From Acidobacteriota bacterium (lineage in GTDB: Bacteria; Acidobacteriota; Terriglobia; Acidiferrales; UBA7541): a stretch of DNA of 64,000 nucleotides. The notes beneath the pieces are model-generated. The model ran no database searches. It worked only from the letters and a program-made list of their open reading frames with translations, and was not told where the DNA came from. Below, one piece after another: positions 52,784 to 60,709 of this stretch (position 1 is its first letter; each line of letters begins with the position of its first letter). A program made the position numbers and the translations under genes. The stretch covers positions 36,906 to 100,905 of the forward strand of contig JABCZK010000013.1 of NCBI GenBank assembly GCA_013289695.1, written 5' to 3'.

Positions 52784-54106
52784 TTACGCTGCGTTTTGCT
52801 GCACGACGGCAAGCTCTAAACTAGGTACATTAGGTACAACATCGGGGGTCTGAGGCGAAATCTCAAATCCCAAGCCGATTTTATCTGCCACTTCTCTTCT
52901 GTATTCCACATCCTCGCGGAGCTTCGAGTAACCGTCTGTCACGGACTCGTCCGCGTGGCCGAGCCAGAAACGAATGAGATCTTCTGGCGTTCGGTTTTTG
53001 CGGAGCCACGTCGTACGGAAACGCCGGAAGGCATGAAAGCCCGCTTTCGGTTGCCCCAACTTTTTCAAGGCGGGGTGCAAGCCACGTCTCAAGAGATTCG
53101 TCTGTGAGAAAGAATTCCCGTTCTTGTTGTTGAACAGGTAGCCGGAAGTACGCTTTCCCACATACTTCTTGAGCATCTCTGCTAGAGCAGGACAGATGTC
53201 CACGTCTCTGCGCCCGCCCTCGGTCTTGAGGAAGTCCTCTAACTTACCTCTGCGGACTTTCTGGCGAACGTATAGAGTTCTGAAGTCGTCCGAGATGTGC
53301 TTATCGACTTCAAGCCCCAATGCTTCTCCAGCGCGGAGCCCCGTTCCACCAAGCAGGGCACAAAACATCTGCTTGTACCCTTTGGAAGACGCGAGAATCC
53401 CGGTGATTACTTCGCTGGTGAAGTGGGGCGTGTTCTGCTTGCTCTTGTCCACCACTGGCATATCGACGAATTCGTGGTTCCATTTGCGAGGGAAGATCTG
53501 CTCGCCTTCCTCGTTAACGGCAGAAGCCACGACCGACTTGACGACCTGCGAGTAGGTGTTGACCGTCTTAGGTGAGAGGCCTCCCTTGACCATTCTTTCA
53601 ACCAGCCCCTTGAGAGCTAGATTCCCCACCGAAGACAGGGGAACATCTCCAAGGTTCGGAAGAATCCATATATCAAGGGCACCTTGCCACCATTCAACGG
53701 TTGCGGGAGCAATGGGCTTGCGCTTTCGTTGTTGCACGTGCTCGATCCACCATGCCGCTTGTTCACGAAACGTCACACCAAGGGAAACACCCTCCGCTTT
53801 GGCAAGGTGCTCTGGTGTATCTGCTCCGCTCGCGGCAATGATTTCTCTTGCTTTCCTTTCCCGCTCGGGTTTCGTCAGGCGTCCAGGACCAGAGATCGGG
53901 CATACCTTTTCGCTTGCATGCATTCGTTCCTCTCGGCCCGGTACGTCCTGCCAAAACCTGACCACGTAGTATTTACCTCTCACTTCAATATAACCACTTT
54001 GACCAGATCGGCGGCTCATGCTCTTGCCTCTTTTCCGCTTTTCTGGCGTCGCTTTCGCGACTGTATCAACGACATCGGCTGACAGCAAGTGTCTGTTCGA
54101 TTCCAT
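52784..54106 (-). CDS. tyrosine-type site-specific integrase
   Basis: GTGLRAGEALGLEV, HAFRRFRTTWLRKN, FWLGHADESVTDGYSKL (R..HxxR..H..Y); ends 25 bp from the tRNA 3' end. Confidence 0.93.
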   Translation of the reverse strand: MESNRHLLSADVVDTVAKATPEKRKRGKSMSRRSGQSGYIEVRGKYYVVRFWQDVPGREERMHASEKVCPISGPGRLTKPERERKAREIIAASGADTPEHLAKAEGVSLGVTFREQAAWWIEHVQQRKRKPIAPATVEWWQGALDIWILPNLGDVPLSSVGNLALKGLVERMVKGGLSPKTVNTYSQVVKSVVASAVNEEGEQIFPRKWNHEFVDMPVVDKSKQNTPHFTSEVITGILASSKGYKQMFCALLGGTGLRAGEALGLEVDKHISDDFRTLYVRQKVRRGKLEDFLKTEGGRRDVDICPALAEMLKKYVGKRTSGYLFNNKNGNSFSQTNLLRRGLHPALKKLGQPKAGFHAFRRFRTTWLRKNRTPEDLIRFWLGHADESVTDGYSKLREDVEYRREVADKIGLGFEISPQTPDVVPNVPSLELAVVQQNAA

Positions 54107-54156
54107 CGTGGCTGCTCAAAATCTGTCAAATTGCGGCATGTGATTCCGGCGCTTTG

Positions 54157-55068
54157 CTAGTGGCTAGGCTCGCGATTGCCCTCGTTCGCAGGAGCTGTCC
54201 CCGCACTGCGCGAAGATGTCTGGGAATTGAGTTCAGCTTGGGCCTTGGCAACTGTGCGCTGGGCATAGTCGTCGGGGTCGTACTTTTCGTGCGCCCGGAA
54301 CTCGGCAATGTCGCGCATGACCTCTTCGGGCGGGAGTCCCCGTGCCAGGGCGCGTTTAGCGTAAGCCCAGTCTCGCTCTGATTGGCTCAATTCACGAGGG
54401 CCTGACGCTGCGGTGCGCTCACGAGACGGATTCCATCTTCCTGGGCCAGAATCCACTGGGTCGGTGCGAAGTCTAAAATCTCGTGTGTGATAGGTGCGGT
54501 CTGTATGGGCGTGGACCACTACTTGAAAGTCCTCCTCGTACTTTTTGTTCGCGAAACCCGGAAGACGGAGCACTCTTGTCGAATCGGTTGCTGCGGGATC
54601 GCCATCGAATTCCCGCGCCAAGGCGTGCAGGAATGCTTCGGCTTGCTCTTGAGTGACTCCCTCGACCTTCCATATCACCTGAAATTTGTCGGGCGACGTG
54701 CTCAGGACGTAGCTTGGGGTCGGGACAAGATCCGACTGCTGGATGGCCGCGAGGGATTTGCTGCCGTCGTGGTCGAGGTCGATATAGAGATGCTTGATCG
54801 CTTGTATGTCATCCTTCGTTCGCGTGCGGGCTTCGGGTTTCAGCGGATTCATGCCGAGGTAGATGTCCGAGCCGTCTCGCTCATTCTTGTAGCGTAGCCA
54901 GTCCTGAAATTGCGGGGCCGCGATTCTTACAGCCGTGCTGATGCGCTGAAGAGTATCTCCGCGCCTTCGATTCCGCACTAGCACTGCCAAGCGGTCCGAG
55001 GGATCAAAATTCGCGCGAACGTAGTTTGGCGCGGTGATTTCGTTCTTGTCTGGGTTCTCAGTATTCAT
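54157..55068 (-). CDS. RepB-like DNA primase domain protein
   Basis: IKHLYIDLDHDGSKSL; PSYVLSTSPDKFQVIWKVEG; TDSTRVLRLPGFANKK. Confidence 0.78.
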   Translation of the reverse strand: MNTENPDKNEITAPNYVRANFDPSDRLAVLVRNRRRGDTLQRISTAVRIAAPQFQDWLRYKNERDGSDIYLGMNPLKPEARTRTKDDIQAIKHLYIDLDHDGSKSLAAIQQSDLVPTPSYVLSTSPDKFQVIWKVEGVTQEQAEAFLHALAREFDGDPAATDSTRVLRLPGFANKKYEEDFQVVVHAHTDRTYHTRDFRLRTDPVDSGPGRWNPSRERTAASGPRELSQSERDWAYAKRALARGLPPEEVMRDIAEFRAHEKYDPDDYAQRTVAKAQAELNSQTSSRSAGTAPANEGNREPSH

Positions 55069-56039
55069 GGCTTTTCTCCCTGATGCACATACATAGCGCA
55101 GTAGTCGAAAAGGTCGGCGTCCGGGTCGTAACTGTTGATTTCGAGGACTTCGGAGATGTACCGGCGTCCCGGTCTGCGCTCAAGCTGGATCACGACATTT
55201 AGTGAGTCAGCGATGTTCGTCTTGATGGCGCGATACGGCAGGTCCACGCCGCTCTGGAGCACGCAACTTGTGAATCGAGCGAGGCCCTGTTTGGCCGAGT
55301 TGGCGTGAATGGTTGAAAGCGTGCCAGAGTGCCCTGTGTTCAGAAGTTGCAATAGATCGAAGGCTTCGCCGCCGCGAATCTCGCCGAGGATTATCCGGTC
55401 GGGACGGTGCCGAAGAGCTGCCTTGAGAAGATCCCGGATCGCCACTGCCGGCAGGCCATTCTGAGCCTGCCGCGCTTCGAATCGGACGAGGTTCGGCTGG
55501 GCCAACTGAATCTCTGCGGTGTCCTCAATCAGAAGGACCCGATCATCCTGAGGTATGAATTTTCCGAGGATGTTGAGCATCGTCGTTTTGCCGGTCCCGG
55601 TTCCGCCGCTAATGAGGATGTTTTTCCGAGCGAGGACATACTCCTTGAGTCGATCTGCTAGATTGCCGTCGAGTGTTCCGGCTCTGATCAGATCGTCCAT
55701 TTCAAAATGGCGTGTATTGAACTTACGGATGGTCAATGTGACCCCGCTCAAACTGCACGGTGGGATGACGGCGGCAACGCGGCTTCCGTCGGGCAGGCGC
55801 GAATCGAGAATGGGCTTCGATTCCGAGATGTCATCACCCAAGCGGCGGGCAATGTTTTTCACAGCAACCATGAGGGATTTCTCGCCTAGAGACACGTCTT
55901 GTACTTGCCGAAGCATTCCTGCACGCTCAATGAAGATTCGGTCCGGGCCGTTCACCATGACCTCGCTGATCGAATCGTCGAGGATGAGGTGCTCGATTGG
56001 TTTCAGGAACGGAAGGATTATTTCGAATCCGTTCATCAC
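55065..56039 (-). CDS. VirB11/TrbB-like secretion ATPase
   Basis: NILISGGTGTGKTTMLNIL; LIEDTAEIQL; RPDRIILGEIRGGEAFDLLQLLNTGHSGTLSTIHANS. Confidence 0.92.
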   Translation of the reverse strand: MMNGFEIILPFLKPIEHLILDDSISEVMVNGPDRIFIERAGMLRQVQDVSLGEKSLMVAVKNIARRLGDDISESKPILDSRLPDGSRVAAVIPPCSLSGVTLTIRKFNTRHFEMDDLIRAGTLDGNLADRLKEYVLARKNILISGGTGTGKTTMLNILGKFIPQDDRVLLIEDTAEIQLAQPNLVRFEARQAQNGLPAVAIRDLLKAALRHRPDRIILGEIRGGEAFDLLQLLNTGHSGTLSTIHANSAKQGLARFTSCVLQSGVDLPYRAIKTNIADSLNVVIQLERRPGRRYISEVLEINSYDPDADLFDYCAMYVHQGEKP

Positions 56040-58033
56040 AGCTCTCCATCAGCGACTTGCTTGAAATAGGATTTGTTGGCGTCGTTGTAGTAGGGCTTCA
56101 GGTAGCAGAATGTCGGCGGCATTGGATTGAAGCCGTCGTATGCGATGGCAACGGACTGCGCGTTCTTTAGTTCGGTGAAGGTCTTCATGTCGAAACGGAA
56201 GTCGGAGTGGGGGTAATAACTCTTCGAGGCCGTAATATTGGCCTTGTGTGAGATGGCCTTGCCGGTGAGCAGGCTTACACTCGCATCGTGCCCGCTCTCG
56301 GAAAGGTTGTAGCTAACCTTGAGTTGGTCTTCCCGACCGCAGAGCTCGCTTGCCGTGCGAGCCGAGAAGTCGTCTGAGAGAGCCAGAAATATCTTCGTGC
56401 GGAAGGTCTGAACCAGCGTTCGCCAAGTCTCTCCTGGGAGCGCCGATTTCAGAGAGCTGATGCTCTGAGTAGCGATGATGGGGATGCACTTGGGTTGACG
56501 GGACAGACTGAAGAACTTCTCGTCGCCGGTCGGTTCGTTCTCTCCGACCGTGGCGAAGTGCTGGTATTCGTCGCACATGAAGAGGACCTGACGGAAGTGC
56601 TTTTCCTTATTGGCTTCGATGATGGGCACACGATTCAAAACGGCCCGCTCGAAATCGAGCTTCATCATGACGCCGAGGGCCTTCGCTAGACCGGGATTCA
56701 TTCCGATAGGGAAATTCAGGCAGCAGACCTTTCCGCTTTCTATGAGCCAACTGAATGACGGCAGAGGTTTGCCAAAGCGGTAGTCGGCGTTGGCCTTCGG
56801 GTCGTAGCACTCCGGCGGCGGGCAGAAGCTTCTTTTTACCGCTGGGTTGTCGTCGAACAGTGACAGGAAAACCGAGATGCCTTCGACGATAGAGGTTCGC
56901 AGTTTCGGCTCGATGCGCCGCCAATCGTTGTAGAACCAGCGCTTGACGGCTTGCAGTTGTTCGAGCCGGTCAGGATCGGCCTTATCGAAGCCTGATTCGC
57001 TGAGGTAATCGCAATCGATGGATTTGCTCTGCAGAAACCGCCGTGCTCCAGGAGTGTCTTTGGCTCTGTACATCTCGATGGGTTCATCGAGAGCGAACTC
57101 GAAGAGTTTCAAGTCGTCGAAGTGTGCTCTGTAGTCAGTCGCGGAAACGAGGAGGAAATAGCGTTCTTCGAGCCGCCTTTCCGCATCCTGAATCTTCTTC
57201 TCCAAAATGTCCGGGGAGATGGCGGACTCATAGACATCGAACAAGGTCACGTAGTCGAAGGCAACCTTGTGCAGAAGAATGATGAATTTGACAAGGTTTG
57301 TGTACGCCTGCTGCCAGAAGGGTTCCTTGCCCTTCCCGAATAAATTGTTCAGGAGCGACGCAATGCTGTAGGCCAGGGCATAGGCGTCGAGGTCGTTGTG
57401 AAGCGGGTTGTAACGGTATTGCGAGTCGAGACTAATCTCGATGTAGTCGTCCTCTCTGCCGTGCCGAGCTAGAATCTCTCTGATCCTGTGGCAGAAGTCG
57501 CCTTTCACTTCGAGAACGAGACCGCCAATCCTCTTTTCTTTGTCTCCAGCACAATAGGCAAAAATCTGCTCCGCGAAAGGGTACATGCAGCAACTCGTTT
57601 TTCCGGTCCCTACGGCTCCGAAAATGGCTATTCCGGTGAACAGTCCGCGCTCGGGTACGACCAGCCAGTGAGGGGCAGCTGCCGGTACAGTCTTGCGGGG
57701 GTTGTGAACCTCGCCCAACACGATAGACAGATCAGGACGCTCGCGCGGATCGGGGTAGGCCGGCAAGCGTCCCGGCCTAATGCGTTGCGGAATCTTGAGC
57801 GCGAAGATGTAAAGACCTGAGAGCAAGACCGAGTAGCCGATGTAGGGAGTGGTGTAGAGGAAAACGACGTAGGAATACTTGAATCCGAGGAACACGGGCC
57901 GCGCCCAGACAAACATCAACTCGAAGAACAGGTTTCCCTCGGGGAAAGGCATCTTTATATAGAGGACCATCCCTGTCGCCGCTGCCAGGAGGCAGGCAAC
58001 AAAGTTCTTCGAGTTGAGAATCCGTTGGATCAT
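56036..58033 (-). CDS. VirD4/TraG-like coupling ATPase
   Basis: N-terminal TM segments; FGAVGTGKTSCCMYPF; VLFMCDEYQHFATVGE; IPIIATQSISSLKSAL. Confidence 0.85.
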   Translation of the reverse strand: MIQRILNSKNFVACLLAAATGMVLYIKMPFPEGNLFFELMFVWARPVFLGFKYSYVVFLYTTPYIGYSVLLSGLYIFALKIPQRIRPGRLPAYPDPRERPDLSIVLGEVHNPRKTVPAAAPHWLVVPERGLFTGIAIFGAVGTGKTSCCMYPFAEQIFAYCAGDKEKRIGGLVLEVKGDFCHRIREILARHGREDDYIEISLDSQYRYNPLHNDLDAYALAYSIASLLNNLFGKGKEPFWQQAYTNLVKFIILLHKVAFDYVTLFDVYESAISPDILEKKIQDAERRLEERYFLLVSATDYRAHFDDLKLFEFALDEPIEMYRAKDTPGARRFLQSKSIDCDYLSESGFDKADPDRLEQLQAVKRWFYNDWRRIEPKLRTSIVEGISVFLSLFDDNPAVKRSFCPPPECYDPKANADYRFGKPLPSFSWLIESGKVCCLNFPIGMNPGLAKALGVMMKLDFERAVLNRVPIIEANKEKHFRQVLFMCDEYQHFATVGENEPTGDEKFFSLSRQPKCIPIIATQSISSLKSALPGETWRTLVQTFRTKIFLALSDDFSARTASELCGREDQLKVSYNLSESGHDASVSLLTGKAISHKANITASKSYYPHSDFRFDMKTFTELKNAQSVAIAYDGFNPMPPTFCYLKPYYNDANKSYFKQVADGEL

Positions 58034-58272
58034 GCTGTTTTCCGAATGGCCCCGGCGTCACTGAGGGGCTTGCTCTGCGCGGTGATTTTCTGCTCCGCCC
58101 GCCACTTTCTGTATTCCGGGTCCCTCCAAAGAATCTTTTTCAGGACAGAGTTCGCCACATGGTCGGGCGTGCATTCGACGAATCGGGCGTAGTCGTCCAG
58201 CAGCTCGTTCGTTGGCTGTTCTAGCTTGATCGAACGGCTGACCAGCTCTGGTGGTTTCTTGATGTAGGCCAT
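58030..58272 (-). CDS. small protein, possible ribbon-helix-helix-like
   Basis: MAYIKKPPELVSRSIKLEQPTNELLDDYARFVECTPDHVANSVLKKIL; coupled to the VirD4-like gene. Confidence 0.65.
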   Translation of the reverse strand: MAYIKKPPELVSRSIKLEQPTNELLDDYARFVECTPDHVANSVLKKILWRDPEYRKWRAEQKITAQSKPLSDAGAIRKTA

Positions 58273-58329
58273 TTTCCTTTCCTCCTGTGGTTCAGTTTCT
58301 TGCTCGAAATCCTGGACGCGGCCACATGT

Positions 58330-58418
58330 GTCACGCGCTGCGCGTGACTGAGGCGGGAGCGACCCCACGAATTCCAGTGACGCACCGTGCGTCAAAGGGT
58401 GGGGTCGCTCCCGCCTCA
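58330..58418. repeat. three-palindrome hairpin cluster
   Basis: GTCACGCG-CTG-CGCGTGAC (58330-58348); TGAGGCGGGAGCGACCCCAC (58349-58368) perfectly complementary to GTGGGGTCGCTCCCGCCTCA (58399-58418); loop contains TGACGCA-CCG-TGCGTCA. Confidence 0.95.
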
Positions 58419-59555
58419 TCCGAATTTGGCCGCGTCCTTCCGGGCTTTCTCGTCACGGGGTATCTCTCTTGTTTCTCTTGAGTTCGCTTCAGCCAAGGGC
58501 TGAAGCGCGAAATCTTTGCTCCTGAAGCCTGGTACTGAAGAGCGCTTCAGCGTCTTCCATGCAGCACCATCGTCGCGGCGATTGCCTCTGACGAGGAACG
58601 TTTGAAAGCCTGCCTTTCGGTTAGGAGTGGCTGCTTGAAACTGTCGGCGCACATCATCGTCGGTGAGTTTTCCCGAGCACCAAGCCGCGTGAAGAGAATC
58701 GAAGCGGTCGCCTTGAAACCGGCGTGTTGCATCGTTCAACCACTCGATCTCGTTGTTCGAGAAGAGCGCGTACTTCTTCAGGTCCCACGCTTTCCGAAGA
58801 CGGAAGTACCGCAGAACATCCGCCGCAATCTCTGTTGAAATCGGTGCCTTTACCACCGAGGAGAAGCATTTCTCCGCATCGGCAAAATGGACCGAGGAAT
58901 TCGATATCAACAAGAAGTGGAATTCGTTCAGTTCTTGGAAGAGCGGACGATAGGCATTCAGGTGGTTCGCAAAGCCCGCGACACTGGGGTAGCCGGGGTC
59001 TACGTACGACAACGTGACCACAGGGGAGAAAGGGGCGCGTGACGAGTCAAGGAAGAGGGGGTATTTGTCGACAAAATATCGGAGTGTTGGCTCGCAGCTC
59101 GAACTGCCTTCGTAAGTCTTGGTGGGAAGAGAAGTCTTTGGAAGCCCAAGCTCCTTGCAGAAATACCCAACCTTCTGCTCTTCCGTTTCAAGGTAATCAT
59201 ACTGTTGGTTAGCGATGACGAAATCGAGCAGCACGAGCCGGGTCCTAATGAATTCGACCGAGTGTCGGCGGCGGTTACGAAGATTTTCCTTTCCGATTTC
59301 AGCATATAGCTTCTTCGAAAAGAGGTGATAGACACCGCCAGTGTCTTGGTATTCGCGCCAGGTTGCATGGCCCCGGCTTTCGAGCTTCTTCGAGAGCTGA
59401 TCCGTTCGGTAGCCCCAACTGGCGCCGGTCAGGTCCAGGAACTGGCGCGGAACGAAGTACCCAGAATGCGTTGCCACGATATAGAGAAAACGGGCTTCGT
59501 CCGCGGTATAGCCGAGAGCTTTGATGGCAGCGATATCGTGCTCTGCGATCTTCAT
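58416..59555 (-). CDS. uncharacterised island protein, putative N-terminal winged-helix
   Basis: ALGYTADEARFLYIVATHSGYFVPRQFLDLTG; 379 aa; 4-nt overlap with the upstream gene. Confidence 0.7.
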   Translation of the reverse strand: MKIAEHDIAAIKALGYTADEARFLYIVATHSGYFVPRQFLDLTGASWGYRTDQLSKKLESRGHATWREYQDTGGVYHLFSKKLYAEIGKENLRNRRRHSVEFIRTRLVLLDFVIANQQYDYLETEEQKVGYFCKELGLPKTSLPTKTYEGSSSCEPTLRYFVDKYPLFLDSSRAPFSPVVTLSYVDPGYPSVAGFANHLNAYRPLFQELNEFHFLLISNSSVHFADAEKCFSSVVKAPISTEIAADVLRYFRLRKAWDLKKYALFSNNEIEWLNDATRRFQGDRFDSLHAAWCSGKLTDDDVRRQFQAATPNRKAGFQTFLVRGNRRDDGAAWKTLKRSSVPGFRSKDFALQPLAEANSRETREIPRDEKARKDAAKFG

Positions 59556-60487
59556 AGGTTGAGAATCTCCGCCGTCAGTTCGCGATGGTCGAGCACACGC
59601 CGCAATCGGTCGGCGTCGCTGCGCGAAGCGTAGAGGGAGAACCCCGCACGGACTTTCTCGGCCAAGTGGCCTGGGCGGTAGTGCTCGGTCGCAAGTTCGA
59701 GGTCCACGCGGGCTATTTCTCCCTCGCGTGTCTCGTACTCAATGCGGAGGTCGGGGACGGGAATTTTCTCGCCCACAACTTGGAGGGCGTGACGAGATGC
59801 GATTTCTTGTCTGGATTCAGTCCCGAACGTCGCAAAATCCCGGTTGAGCTTCTTCTTCAGTTCAAAATCGAGAACGACGCGGAGATTCTTTCCTCCTTGG
59901 TCGAGGATTCTGCTCGCCTCTTTCTGATAAAGCCGGTAGATGTCCGCGTCGTGGTTCGTTTCCTTCGGCTTGACGAAGCCGTAATAAGTGGACTGGCCAT
60001 CGGAAGCGAAGCGGTTTGCGCGGAGCAATCTGTGCCCTTCCTTCGTCAGGGTCAGCATCTCGCGGCGGCTCGCTTCCGGTCCTTCAAATGCCTCTTGCCG
60101 GACGAGGCCCTGCTGCGCGAGATTCCGAATGTCGTGCTCCATTTCTTCCCGATGATCCTGATAGGCATGTGTCGCGAGGTCTTCGGTGGCAATCACACGG
60201 AACTTCCCCAACTCGCTGAGGGTATGTACTTCAGACTCGCGCAACCGGTACGCCCGATCCCGCTCATAAAACACGGTGCGCAGGTCCTGGGACCGCGCAC
60301 TGTCGGGGCGAGCGTCGCGCGGGGTCGCAGTGTCCCGATCAATCTGAGGGTTTCCGCCTGGGCTGTGGCGTGGCTCGGGGTGCTTCGTTTCCGGTTCAGG
60401 AGTTCGCCCACGGGAGGCAGATTCGTCCGTTCGAAGATCTTCAAATTCACCGGGCGTGAAATCACGGGACATTTCAGTGCTCTTCAT
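59552..60487 (-). CDS. replication-relaxation-like protein
   Basis: SELGKFRVIATEDLATHAYQDHREEMEHDIRNLAQQGLVRQE...LTLTKEGHRLLRAN; helical DNA-binding N-term plus DLELATEHY segment. Confidence 0.6.
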   Translation of the reverse strand: MKSTEMSRDFTPGEFEDLRTDESASRGRTPEPETKHPEPRHSPGGNPQIDRDTATPRDARPDSARSQDLRTVFYERDRAYRLRESEVHTLSELGKFRVIATEDLATHAYQDHREEMEHDIRNLAQQGLVRQEAFEGPEASRREMLTLTKEGHRLLRANRFASDGQSTYYGFVKPKETNHDADIYRLYQKEASRILDQGGKNLRVVLDFELKKKLNRDFATFGTESRQEIASRHALQVVGEKIPVPDLRIEYETREGEIARVDLELATEHYRPGHLAEKVRAGFSLYASRSDADRLRRVLDHRELTAEILNL

Positions 60488-60709
60488 CCTCCATCGGGGG
60501 CGGTACCGGCGAGTGGCCCGCCGTGACCTGTTTCGTGCCTTAGGAGGCTGGAGCGGATGGCAACGCGTGTGACAGGAGAGAAGTTGGCGACTGGCGCAGC
60601 CGTGTGCTAGCGCAGGCCGACTCAGAGACTAAATGGAAGGCGACATCTATGGTGGCTTATTACCCTCTCTATTGACAGCGCGGAGGCGACAGAAATTATC
60701 TCCGCCTCT

